Of a stretch of DNA of 13,507 nt, positions 1-7,782 are shown in pieces. The DNA lies in assembly GCA_002421405.1 (NCBI GenBank), contig DIJY01000063.1, forward strand, positions 1-13,507, written 5' to 3'. Positions within the stretch are counted from its first letter, which is position 1, and every line of letters starts with the position of its first letter. The position numbers and the translations under genes were made by a program. The notes beneath the pieces were generated by a model. That model searched no databases. It saw nothing but the letters and a program-made list of their open reading frames with translations, and was not told the origin of the DNA. Source of the stretch: Caryophanales bacterium UBA5632. GTDB lineage: Bacteria; Bacillota_I; Bacilli_A; Izemoplasmatales; Hujiaoplasmataceae.

Positions 1-560
1 ACATCTTGACGTTTTTTCTCTTCTGCTTCAAAAAAAGGTTTTTGTTCCATATGGATTGCATTAGCTACAAGCGATTGAGGAAAGGCTACGATAACATGAT
101 TAACACGTGTAACATTTGCATTGTAAAGTCTTCTAGCGGCTTGAAGATGTTCTTCGGTATTTGTGACGGCCGCCTGCAATTCTTTATAAACCGTATTGGC
201 CTTTAAATCTGGATAGTTTTCAACAACGACTCCGATTCCTGTTGCTACAGTGTTCAGTTGTTTGGTAAACTCAGCTTTATCCTCGAGAGAGGCATTACTC
301 GGAATACCACCTCGCCATTTCACAATTTTTTCTAATGTTTCTGATTCATGTTTTGCATAACTCTTGGTCGTTTCAAGCATTTTTGTTAACATATCATAAC
401 GTTTGGTTAAGGCAACATCAATTCCTGATTCCGCTTCTTGTACCTTCAATTCTAGTTGACGAAGTTTGTTCATGGTCGCAATGTACCAAAAAACAATAAG
501 CAAAATAAAAGCAAGAATTATGATAACGATTGTAACTCCGGGTGAAAAAATTGATAACAT
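1..560 (-). CDS. lemA: LemA family membrane protein (3' end cut by window edge)
   Basis: I translated this reading frame from the minus strand; it runs open to the left edge, giving 186 codons plus a partial one. The start is an ATG preceded by a GGAGGATT ribosome site. Residues about 8-28 form one hydrophobic membrane segment with only a few residues before it. The rest is a soluble, charged, helix-rich domain. LemA-family signatures are visible: ENYPDLKAN at about 114-122, then a Glu/Arg-rich helix with AARRLYNANV at about 141-150, and a terminal KPFFEAEE at about 174-181. In the family that last motif lies close to the C-terminus, so only a few residues should be missing. LemA proteins are single-pass membrane proteins with a helical bundle facing outward; their biochemical role is not well defined. 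The gene lies downstream of glpK on the same strand but has its own promoter. Family assignment is firm; function is not. Confidence 0.9.
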   Translation of the reverse strand, partial: MLSIFSPGVTIVIIILAFILLIVFWYIATMNKLRQLELKVQEAESGIDVALTKRYDMLTKMLETTKSYAKHESETLEKIVKWRGGIPSNASLEDKAEFTKQLNTVATGIGVVVENYPDLKANTVYKELQAAVTNTEEHLQAARRLYNANVTRVNHVIVAFPQSLVANAIHMEQKPFFEAEEKKRQD

Positions 561-629
561 AGAATCCTCCATATTTAATTGAACATTTCAAACGCAAATG
601 AAAATTATGCGAGTTAACGCCCTAGATTT

Positions 630-658
630 ATTATATCGCATATCGATAAATCTATAAA
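630..658 (-). promoter_or_regulatory. Predicted promoter of lemA, overlapped by a dyad
   Basis: On the minus strand a perfect -10 TATAAT (635 to 630) lies 17 bases after TTTATA (658 to 653, four of six matches to TTGACA). The predicted transcript would begin near 623 and have a leader of about 60 bases before the lemA ATG. Inverted arms TAGATTTAT (623-631) and ATAAATCTA (646-654) cover most of this promoter, which would suit an operator. No experimental support is available. Confidence 0.6.
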
Positions 659-665
659 TACTTAT

Positions 666-2153
666 TTACTTAAAAGTCATACAAGCTTTTATTGCTCTTT
701 GCCACCCAGCATATAATTCTTTGCTTGTTTGCTCTGGCAAAATTGGTTTATAAACTTTATCGATACCCCACATCGATTTTATGTCAGAGAGCGTCCAAAA
801 ACCAACTGCTAATCCAGCTAAGAAACATGCTCCCATCGCCGTCGTTTCACTCGTTAACGGTTTATCGATATATGCATTTAACAAATCACTCTGGAATTGC
901 ATTAAAAAATCATTTTGAGAAGCGCCACCATCAACTCTTAATCGAGTCAATTTAATCTTTGACTCATCTTCCATGACTGATAAGACATCTTTTGTTTGAT
1001 AGGCAATGGCTTCAAGTGTAGCGCGAATAATATGTTCACGTTTTGTTCCACGCGTTAAGCCAAACATCGCTCCCTTGACATTTTTTTCCCAATAGGGCGT
1101 CCCTAATCCAACAAATGCGGGAACAAAATAGACACCTAAATTCGAGTCAACTGCTTTTGCATATTCTTCTGATTCAGCTGATGTTTTGATCAGTTTAATT
1201 CCATCACGAAGCCACTGTACTGCAGATCCAGCAACGAATATCGAACCTTCTAAAGCATAAGTGATTTCGTTATTCAGTCCCCATGCAATCGTTGTTAAGA
1301 GACCTTTTTGAGAATAAATTGGTGCCTTCCCTGTATTCATTAACATAAAGCATCCAGTGCCATATGTATTTTTAACATCACCGACATTAAAGCAGGTTTG
1401 ACCAAAAAGTGCTGCTTGTTGATCACCCGCAATTCCTGCGATAGGAACTTCGACATTAAAGAAAGCATTTTTTGCTGTCATACCATATATCATTGATGAA
1501 TCTTTGACTTCTGGTAACATGGATTTTGGGACAGTAAAAATCTTTAACAATTCATCATCCCAGACTAATTCGTTGATATTAAACAGCAACGTTCTTGAAG
1601 CATTCGAATAATCGGTAATGTGTTTTTTTCCATTGGTTAAATTCCATACGAGCCAACTATCAACAGTACCAAATAAGAGTTCGCCAGCTTCAGCTTGTGC
1701 TCTAGCGCCTTTGACATTATCGAGAATCCATTTAATTTTCGTCCCTGAAAAATAAGGATCAATTAACAACCCAGTTTTTTGATTGACAATAGATTCATAA
1801 CCTTTCGCTTTTAAATCTTCACAAATACGATTGGTTTGTTTGCTCTGCCACACAATTGCTTGATAAACAGGTTTTCCTGTTTTTTTATTCCAAACAATGG
1901 TCGTTTCTCTTTGATTGGTGATGCCAATCGCAGCAATTTGATGAGGTGAAATCTTTGATTTCATCAAACATTCAGAAATGCAAACAGACACTGAACCCCA
2001 AATCTCTTGCGGTTCATGGAGAACATAACCTGGTTCGGGAAAATATTGGGGGAATTCATGTTGGGACTTACATATGATCTTTCCCATTTTGTCAAACACC
2101 AATGCTCTTGATGATGTGGTCCCTTGATCGATCGCTAAAATGTATTTTTCCAT
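666..2153 (-). CDS. glpK: Glycerol kinase
   Basis: The 495-residue product phosphorylates glycerol with ATP to sn-glycerol-3-phosphate in the cytoplasm. It is close to the usual 500-residue length and is a FGGY-family carbohydrate kinase throughout. Visible motifs are the N-terminal phosphate-binding loop DQGTTSSR (9-16), the substrate-contacting TNQRET (79-84), the catalytic-base region AGDQQAALFGQ with Asp244, and the C-terminal LRVDGGASQNDFLMQ nucleotide-binding segment. I chose the ATG at 2153 because GAGGTAAG sits just upstream; the longer frame would need an ATT start overlapping that site. The histidine that HPr phosphorylates in Gram-positive GlpK (His230 in B. subtilis, within YHFFG) is replaced: here the segment reads NAFFN, with Ala230. 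No glpF or glpD/glpO gene lies next to it; the divergent neighbour is a lipase-like hydrolase. No clear terminator follows. Identity is very secure. Confidence 0.97.
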   Translation of the reverse strand: MEKYILAIDQGTTSSRALVFDKMGKIICKSQHEFPQYFPEPGYVLHEPQEIWGSVSVCISECLMKSKISPHQIAAIGITNQRETTIVWNKKTGKPVYQAIVWQSKQTNRICEDLKAKGYESIVNQKTGLLIDPYFSGTKIKWILDNVKGARAQAEAGELLFGTVDSWLVWNLTNGKKHITDYSNASRTLLFNINELVWDDELLKIFTVPKSMLPEVKDSSMIYGMTAKNAFFNVEVPIAGIAGDQQAALFGQTCFNVGDVKNTYGTGCFMLMNTGKAPIYSQKGLLTTIAWGLNNEITYALEGSIFVAGSAVQWLRDGIKLIKTSAESEEYAKAVDSNLGVYFVPAFVGLGTPYWEKNVKGAMFGLTRGTKREHIIRATLEAIAYQTKDVLSVMEDESKIKLTRLRVDGGASQNDFLMQFQSDLLNAYIDKPLTSETTAMGACFLAGLAVGFWTLSDIKSMWGIDKVYKPILPEQTSKELYAGWQRAIKACMTFK

Positions 2154-2177
2154 AAACTTACCTCGCAATTTATTATT

Positions 2178-2186
2178 ATTATAACA
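2178..2186 (-). promoter_or_regulatory. Predicted extended -10 promoter of glpK
   Basis: Read on the minus strand, TGTTATAAT is an extended -10 element (TG at 2186-2185, TATAAT 2183 to 2178), about 25 bases before the chosen glpK ATG. The properly spaced -35 region is poor, as is common with extended -10 promoters. A perfect TTGACA on the same strand at 2199 to 2194 is only 10 bases away from this TATAAT, and the hexamers 15-18 bases from it are weak (best TAATAA), so its role is unclear. Confidence 0.5.
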
Positions 2187-2192
2187 AAAACG

Positions 2193-2222
2193 ATGTCAAA
2201 ATAATATCCTCAATGATATAAT
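2193..2222 (+). promoter_or_regulatory. Predicted promoter of the alpha/beta hydrolase gene
   Basis: A perfect TATAAT (2217-2222) is preceded by TG at the extended -10 position (TGATATAAT, 2214-2222). An 18-base spacer separates it from ATGTCA (2193-2198), which matches TTGACA at four positions. The leader would be about 25 bases. Its -35 box overlaps the minus-strand TTGACA at 2194-2199, so polymerases serving the two divergent genes should interfere with one another. Confidence 0.6.
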
Positions 2223-2255
2223 ATTAAATATGAATTATTGATATCGGGAGGAATT

Positions 2256-3179
2256 ATGGAACAAAAGATCTTTCAAGATTCAATGAAAAACGACATTCAC
2301 GTTTATATTTATCCGACAAAAACCGAAAAAGCGAAAGGCATTGTGCAAATTATTCATGGCGCAAGCGAACACTTTCTAAGATACGGTCTATTTGCAGAGT
2401 TCTTAAATAAGAAAGGTTTTACTGTGATTGGATCTGATATACTCGGCCATGGTTTATCGACTTCTACCCATGATTATGTTCACTTCGCTGATCGTCAAGG
2501 TCATTTATTAGCGCTCGAATCGGTAACGATTGTCAAAGATTACATCAATGAAAATTATCCTGAATTGCCCGTATACCTTCTCGGTCATTCTATGGGTTCT
2601 TTCATCGCAAGATACATGATTATCAAATATCCTGAATTCTATAATAAAGCAATTATTTCTGGAACAACCTATACGCCTTCAATCGTGGTTGCTGGTGGTA
2701 CCTTCTTGTGTAATCTCATCCGATTATTTAAAGGTGCGAAATACGTTTCGCCGATGATTCAAAAAATGGCGATTGATGCGAACCCAGCAAAAATGTTTAA
2801 AGACGGTTTGATTAAAGAAAGAAATGTCGAATGGTTGACGAAGGATACCAAAATTCAAGACTATTATGCGTCAAGCCCTATGTGTGGACAACCTTTCACG
2901 GTTACTGCAAATAAGGACATGTTTAAATGGATGGCTTTTGTCGATAAAACAAAAAATATTAAATTAGGACATTTAGATCAACCCATTTTCTTTGCTTCAG
3001 GGAGTAAAGATCCTTTATCGAATTACGGTGAAACCGTTAAAACCCTTGCTGAAAAATTTAAAACCATTGGTTATCGTCGCATTCAAATCAAGATATATGA
3101 AGGCGACCGTCATGAGATTATAAATGAAACTGATAATCAGAAAGTCTATCAAGATATTTTAGAGTTTATTGAAGCATAA
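2256..3179 (+). CDS. Alpha/beta hydrolase, monoacylglycerol lipase/lysophospholipase type
   Basis: This 307-residue cytoplasmic enzyme has the serine-hydrolase fold of the Hydrolase_4 (monoacylglycerol lipase-like) family. The oxyanion region IIHGASEH (32-39) and the GSDILGHGLS loop (59-68) are typical of the family. The nucleophile elbow GHSMG (110-114) carries Ser112, followed by Asp252 in SGSKDPLS and His286 in GDRHEIINE, giving a complete Ser-Asp-His triad. There is no signal peptide. The ATG at 2256 is chosen because GGGAGG sits five bases upstream; the TTG at 2238 would place that site inside the gene. It is the only plus-strand gene in the window and is divergent from glpK. If it cleaves monoacylglycerols or glycerophosphodiester-derived lipids, it would supply glycerol for that kinase; this is inference from position. 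The substrate could equally be a lysophospholipid or another ester. Confidence 0.88.
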   Translation: MEQKIFQDSMKNDIHVYIYPTKTEKAKGIVQIIHGASEHFLRYGLFAEFLNKKGFTVIGSDILGHGLSTSTHDYVHFADRQGHLLALESVTIVKDYINENYPELPVYLLGHSMGSFIARYMIIKYPEFYNKAIISGTTYTPSIVVAGGTFLCNLIRLFKGAKYVSPMIQKMAIDANPAKMFKDGLIKERNVEWLTKDTKIQDYYASSPMCGQPFTVTANKDMFKWMAFVDKTKNIKLGHLDQPIFFASGSKDPLSNYGETVKTLAEKFKTIGYRRIQIKIYEGDRHEIINETDNQKVYQDILEFIEA

Positions 3180-3181
3180 TT

Positions 3182-3210
3182 AAAGCGGACTAGCGTCCGC
3201 TTTTTATTTT
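3182..3210 (+). terminator. Intrinsic terminator, hydrolase gene / radC (likely bidirectional)
   Basis: A perfect 9-bp stem, AAAGCGGAC (3182-3190) with GTCCGCTTT (3195-3203) around a TAGC loop, is followed on the plus strand by a T-rich tail (TTATTTT). It starts three bases after the hydrolase stop. On the minus strand the same stem is followed by TTTAATTAT, so it can also end radC, whose last codons and stop lie in the stem. Confidence 0.9.
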
Positions 3211-3876
3211 CATCTTGGATAAAATGGATATACTTTTCTCCTTTGTAATAATGATATGATCGATGACTGGAATTTGCATCATCTCTCCAACTTCAATCAT
3301 TCTTTTTGTAATCTCAATGTCTTGGAGAGATGGCTCTGGATCACCGGAAGGATGATTGTGAGCGAGTATGATTTGAAAGGCAGAACATTTCGCAGCGTAT
3401 TTGAATACTTCTCGCGGATGAACGAGCGATTGATTTAAACCACCCACAAATATCTCTTTCTTTTCAATGATATGAGCCTTGGTATCCAAATAAATAGCAA
3501 CGAGAACTTCTTGTTTTAAATTCCCCATATCATGACGCAATAATTCAAAGACGTCCCTTTGAGATGTAATTCGAAATGTTTCAGAAAAGTTAGTTAAGGC
3601 TCTTTTTCCAAGTTCAAAAGCGGCCATTAAGATAATCGCTTTCGCTTCACCAATACCTTTAATGGCTGACAATTCATCAATAGACATTTCTAAAAGTTGT
3701 TTGATTCCACCGTAGTCATATTGAATTTTTTTCGCAAGTTCAATGACTGAAACATCTTTGTATCCAGTTCTTAAGATAATTGCTATCAATTCATGATCCG
3801 CTAAATTCTTAGCGCCAATTTGTACCAATCTTTCTCTTGGACGCTCAGAAAGTGGCATTTCCTTAATTAAATACAT
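3190..3876 (-). CDS. radC: RadC/YsfB-type JAMM-domain protein
   Basis: The 228-residue product matches the full RadC family length. The N-terminal part begins with the family hallmark MPLSERPRERL (7-17) and contains a helix-hairpin-helix, LSAIKGIGEAKA (69-80), a DNA-binding type motif. The C-terminal JAMM metalloprotease-like domain keeps its zinc ligands in AHNHPSGDPEPSLQD (His173, His175, Asp186) and an upstream Glu at about 123. RadC was once linked to DNA repair, but that link is disputed and its true activity is unknown. The start ATG has GGGAGATG just upstream. In B. subtilis radC sits between maf and mreB; here neither accompanies it, though it still follows folC. A terminator lies 15 bases in front of the start codon and another covers its stop codon. 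Confidence 0.95.
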   Translation of the reverse strand: MYLIKEMPLSERPRERLVQIGAKNLADHELIAIILRTGYKDVSVIELAKKIQYDYGGIKQLLEMSIDELSAIKGIGEAKAIILMAAFELGKRALTNFSETFRITSQRDVFELLRHDMGNLKQEVLVAIYLDTKAHIIEKKEIFVGGLNQSLVHPREVFKYAAKCSAFQIILAHNHPSGDPEPSLQDIEITKRMIEVGEMMQIPVIDHIIITKEKSISILSKMKIKSGR

Positions 3877-3890
3877 ATTCTCATCTCCCT

Positions 3891-3920
3891 AAAAAAAATC
3901 CCACCAAAAAAGGCGGGATT
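3891..3920 (-). terminator. Intrinsic terminator after folC, directly in front of radC
   Basis: Read on the minus strand, AATCCCGCC (3920 to 3912), a six-T loop, and GGTGGGATT (3905 to 3897) form a 9-bp stem with one G-U pair, followed by a run of six or more T (3896 to 3891). It begins about nine bases after the folC stop. Only 14 bases separate the T run from the radC start codon. Confidence 0.88.
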
Positions 3921-3929
3921 TATCTATTA

Positions 3930-5195
3930 TTAATGGATGAGAAAGGGACGAATGAAGGAAATGAAATAGAGCGAACCCGTGATAACCAAAACTTCATCAT
4001 TTTTGAGCGATGAACTTAAGGAATTGAAAGCTTCTTTTGCAGACTCATGAATGAATTTTAAATCACAATGGCTTTCATTATATAGTTCCTCTGCCGTAGC
4101 GCTTCGGTAGTATTCAATCTGAGTGAAGTGGAATTCATCAACGATAGTATCAAGTTCACCAATAACCTTATAATGCTCTTTATCACGCATCATACAAAAT
4201 AGACATTTCATTTTATGATGCGGATATACTAACTTTAACGATGAGATTAATGATTCAATACCACCAATATTATGGGCTCCATCGATGACAATATTACCAT
4301 TAAATATTTCAAATCGTCCCGGCCACTTCGTCATATACAAGCCTTGATAAATATTACGCGGAGAAACTCTAATTTCTTTCATTTCTAGTAAAGTATCGAT
4401 ACACATTATGGCTAGACATGCATTTTTTATTTGATGCAAGCCCGTTAACTGAAGTTTATATCTTGTTTGTTGAAACATGAATTCCGTGGTAGTTGAAACT
4501 TTGATCATACTGATATCACCAGCATTAATCATGATTAATTTAGAATTTTTTGATTGACAAATCATTTCAAATAATCCTTTTAAATTAGGATTATCTTCCG
4601 TAGTCACTAAAGGTCTGTTTTGTTTCACGATGCCAAGTTTATTAAGTGCAATACTTTCTAATGTGTTTCCAAGTTGTTTCATGTGATCATAAGAAATGTT
4701 TGTAATGACACTAATTAAAGGTTCAATGACATTGGTTGCATCTAATAGACCCCCTAATCCAACTTCAATCACTGCGATATCGACTGTTTTATCGCGAAAA
4801 TAAAGAAATGACATCAAGGTCAATATTTCGAAAAATGTAATCGAATCTTGATATTCTTCAAAAACTTTATCCCAAAGTTCTTTTAAGATATTGGCGTAAT
4901 AAACAACTTCATCATTTGTGATATACTCAAAATTGATTCCAATACGCTCATTGAACATGACAACGTAAGGTGAAGTATAAATACCGACTCGATAGCCAGC
5001 ATCATGAAGGATATTTTTAATAAAATTCGTTGTTGAACCTTTGCCATTGGTTCCAGCAACGTGAATCGATTTAAAAGAACGTTCTGGGTGATTTAGAATC
5101 TCGCATGCGAGATTCATGCGAACTAAATCGAGTTTCTCACCAAAACGGTGTGAGTTCTCAATCCATTCGACTGCTTCTTGGAAAGTATTAAACAT
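3930..5195 (-). CDS. folC: Folylpolyglutamate synthase / dihydrofolate synthase
   Basis: The 421-residue enzyme adds glutamate to folates (and, in bifunctional members, to dihydropteroate) using ATP, keeping folates in the cytoplasm. The Mur-ligase-like central domain has the P-loop HVAGTNGKGST (45-55), the Omega-loop region TSPYVVMFNERI (74-85), the EVGLGGLLDATN motif (144-155) and ISYDHMKQLG (167-176), followed by NKLGIVK, whose Lys186 matches the carbamylated lysine of the family. The C-terminal domain has DGAHNIGG in place of the usual DGAHNP. The start codon overlaps the end of valS by eight bases and has no convincing Shine-Dalgarno site of its own, so translation is probably coupled to valS. 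It is the last gene of the T-box operon and is followed at once by a terminator. No other folate genes are in the window, so whether it also has dihydrofolate synthase activity cannot be judged. Confidence 0.95.
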   Translation of the reverse strand: MFNTFQEAVEWIENSHRFGEKLDLVRMNLACEILNHPERSFKSIHVAGTNGKGSTTNFIKNILHDAGYRVGIYTSPYVVMFNERIGINFEYITNDEVVYYANILKELWDKVFEEYQDSITFFEILTLMSFLYFRDKTVDIAVIEVGLGGLLDATNVIEPLISVITNISYDHMKQLGNTLESIALNKLGIVKQNRPLVTTEDNPNLKGLFEMICQSKNSKLIMINAGDISMIKVSTTTEFMFQQTRYKLQLTGLHQIKNACLAIMCIDTLLEMKEIRVSPRNIYQGLYMTKWPGRFEIFNGNIVIDGAHNIGGIESLISSLKLVYPHHKMKCLFCMMRDKEHYKVIGELDTIVDEFHFTQIEYYRSATAEELYNESHCDLKFIHESAKEAFNSLSSSLKNDEVLVITGSLYFISFIRPFLIH

Positions 5196-7782
5196 GTTTG
5201 TGTTTTAATGCCTCGATTCTGGCTTTTGTCGATTTATAGGACTCGGAGTAATCTTTTTGTTTTTGTTTTTCAGCTTGAATTTTCGCTTCAGGGGCTTTCG
5301 CAATAAAACTCGGATTTGACATCATTGCCTCACTCCGTTTAATTTCACTTTCCAATCGCTCAAGTTCCTTTTCAAGTTTTGCAATTTCAGCTTGTATATC
5401 CACTAATGACCCTAGCGGTAAATAAACAATGGCTTGTGGTAATATGATGGATAGCGCTTGATCAACTGGGGCAATATTATTCGAGATAAGCAATGAATTG
5501 GGATTAACAAACTTTTCCAAGTAATTACTATTTGTAATTAGAAATTGCATTGTTTTAATCGAATCAGTTTTAATGATGATATCAATCGGTTTAGATAATC
5601 CAACATTATAATCATTACGAATCGTCCGAATGCGTTTGATGACTTCAAACAAAATGTCAATTGAACTGACGGATTCAAAATGGAAGTTGGTACGAATTGG
5701 CCATGGCGAAATCATGATTGATTTTTCAGCATGGGGCAATAATTGATATATTTCTTCAGTTACAAACGGCATATAAGGATGTAACATTTTGATAATTGAA
5801 GATAAAACGTGAATGAGGACTGATTTTGTCACAATCGAATCGGATGACAATTTAGCCATTTCTACATACCAACTTGCAAAATCATTCCAAGTAAAGTTAT
5901 AGATTAACTTGGCAGCTTCACCAAATTCATATTTTTCAAAGAAGCCATCGACACTATCGATGGTTTCATCGAGTCTCGTCAGAATCCATTGATCAGCGAT
6001 ATTGAATTTATCTGGTTCCAAACGGACATCCGACAGTGTCATTCCTTCGGTATTCATCAAAACAAATCGAGAGATATTCCATAATTTGTTAATGAAATTC
6101 CAACTAGATTCCACTTTTTCTTCTTCATACCGTAAATCCTGTCCCGGACTCGAATTCGTCGAAATAAAGTATCTTAATGCATCGGCGCCATATTGATTAA
6201 TGACATCAAAAGGATCAATTCCATTTCCAAGCGACTTCGACATTTTTTTTCCATCGGCGTCACGAATTAAACCGTGAATCAAACAATGACGGAAAGGTGA
6301 TTCACCGGTGAATTCAATCGATTGAAATATCATTCGTGCGACCCAAAAAAAGATGATATCGTAGCCTGTAACTAAAACATCAGTTGGAAAATATCGATTA
6401 AATGCTTCGGTCTTGTGTGGCCAACCTAACGTCGAAAATGGCCAAAGTGCTGATGAAAACCAAGTATCTAATACATCTTCATCCTGAACCCATCCTTCGC
6501 CAAGCGGTTCTTCTTTACCACAATAAATTTCATCTTTACGATACCAAACTGGAATTCGATGTCCCCACCATAATTGACGAGAAATGCACCAATCCTCAAT
6601 GCCTTCCATCCAGTTCAAGAACGTCTTTGTAAAACGTTCTGGTACAAACTCAACGGTATGAAGATTGACTGCGTTTTTGGCTAATTGGTCCATTTTAACA
6701 AACCATTGTTTTGATAAACGCGGTTCAGCGATAACGCCTGTTCTTTCACTATGACCAACACTATGAATGTGTTTTTCAACCTTTTTTAAGAGACCATAAG
6801 TTTCTAAATCTTTAACAACTTGTTTTCGACAAGCAAAACGTTCCATCCTATCGTATTTTCCCGCTAGGGAATTCATTGTTCCATCTTCTTCCATGCATAA
6901 AGGCATGGTTAAATGATGTCTTTTTCCAACTTCAAAGTCATTCGGATCATGGGCGGGAGTCACTTTTACGATCCCCGTTCCAAACGTCATATCAACGTAT
7001 TCATCAGCGATGACTGGAATCGTTCGGTTCGTTGTTGGAATGACGACTTCTTTTCCAATCATAGAAGCGTATCGTCCATCAGCGGGATTGACCATGAGGG
7101 CAACATCACCAAACATCGTTTCGGGACGAGTGGTCGCAACAGTCAATCCGCCTTCCTCATTTAACGCAAATGGGTAGGTAATATAATAAAGAGCTCCCTC
7201 GATTTCAACATGTTCAATTTCGATATTGGACAAAGCAGTTTTGGCTTCAACATCCCAATTGATAATTCGTTCACCTCGATAGATATATCCTTTTTCATAA
7301 AGTTGAATAAAAACTTCATGAACAGCGTCGGAAAGTCCTTGATCTAAAGTGAAACGTTCTCGCTTATAATCAAGCGACAACCCCATTGATTCCCACTGGC
7401 TTCGAATAAAACCCGCATAATCTTCTTTCCATTTCCATGCATGCTCAAGATACTTCTCACGACCCAATTGATAGCGATTAATTCCTTGGGCTTTCAAAGA
7501 AGCGTCAATTTTCGCTTGCGTAGCAATTCCGGCATGATCCATGCCAGGTAAATAGAGCGCATCATAACCTTGCATGCGTTTACGGCGTATAATCATATCT
7601 TGCAACGTATTATCCCAAGTATGTCCTAAATGTAATTTTCCTGTGACATTGGGCGGAGGAATCACGATGGTGAACGGTGGTTTGGAAGGGTCATTCGCTT
7701 CGAAAAAACCACCTTCTAACCAAAATTGATATTTCCCTTTTTCGACTTCTTGATGGTCGTATTTTGAATTCATGTTAATCAT
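5188..7782 (-). CDS. valS: Valyl-tRNA synthetase
   Basis: The 864-residue class I synthetase charges tRNA-Val with valine. Order of features: the HIGH-type signature in PPPNVTGKLHLGH (residues 51-54 HLGH), the CP1 editing domain from about 190 to 345 with TTRPETMFGD (218-226) and the GTGIVKVTPAHDPNDF strip (268-283), the core QDEDVLDTWFSSALWPFS (433-450), KMSKS (513-517), an anticodon-binding helical domain, and a C-terminal coiled coil rich in Glu and Lys (about 795-864) typical of ValRS. The start ATG at 7782 overlaps the upstream Nudix stop as ATGA; GGGAGAAG lies just upstream at the right distance for this ATG rather than for the ATG three codons later. Expression should be controlled by the valine T-box at 8283-8498, which senses uncharged tRNA-Val. 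Length and motifs are complete. Confidence 0.98.
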   Translation of the reverse strand: MINMNSKYDHQEVEKGKYQFWLEGGFFEANDPSKPPFTIVIPPPNVTGKLHLGHTWDNTLQDMIIRRKRMQGYDALYLPGMDHAGIATQAKIDASLKAQGINRYQLGREKYLEHAWKWKEDYAGFIRSQWESMGLSLDYKRERFTLDQGLSDAVHEVFIQLYEKGYIYRGERIINWDVEAKTALSNIEIEHVEIEGALYYITYPFALNEEGGLTVATTRPETMFGDVALMVNPADGRYASMIGKEVVIPTTNRTIPVIADEYVDMTFGTGIVKVTPAHDPNDFEVGKRHHLTMPLCMEEDGTMNSLAGKYDRMERFACRKQVVKDLETYGLLKKVEKHIHSVGHSERTGVIAEPRLSKQWFVKMDQLAKNAVNLHTVEFVPERFTKTFLNWMEGIEDWCISRQLWWGHRIPVWYRKDEIYCGKEEPLGEGWVQDEDVLDTWFSSALWPFSTLGWPHKTEAFNRYFPTDVLVTGYDIIFFWVARMIFQSIEFTGESPFRHCLIHGLIRDADGKKMSKSLGNGIDPFDVINQYGADALRYFISTNSSPGQDLRYEEEKVESSWNFINKLWNISRFVLMNTEGMTLSDVRLEPDKFNIADQWILTRLDETIDSVDGFFEKYEFGEAAKLIYNFTWNDFASWYVEMAKLSSDSIVTKSVLIHVLSSIIKMLHPYMPFVTEEIYQLLPHAEKSIMISPWPIRTNFHFESVSSIDILFEVIKRIRTIRNDYNVGLSKPIDIIIKTDSIKTMQFLITNSNYLEKFVNPNSLLISNNIAPVDQALSIILPQAIVYLPLGSLVDIQAEIAKLEKELERLESEIKRSEAMMSNPSFIAKAPEAKIQAEKQKQKDYSESYKSTKARIEALKHKHV

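Noticed and set aside
646..665. Terminator for glpK in the glpK-lemA gap
   Set aside because: The only hairpin there is AT-rich with a 14-base loop and is followed by GGGCG, not a T run; it fits an operator better.
2154..2168. Longer glpK frame starting at 2168
   Set aside because: It would need an ATT start and would place the GAGGTAAG ribosome site within the gene; the ATG at 2153 is the normal GlpK N-terminus.
2238..2255. TTG start for the hydrolase at 2238
   Set aside because: The GGGAGG ribosome site lies inside this extension and is properly spaced for the ATG at 2256.
6002..7164. Plus-strand open frames opposite valS
   Set aside because: They are antisense shadows of a conserved gene with no motifs and no ribosome sites.
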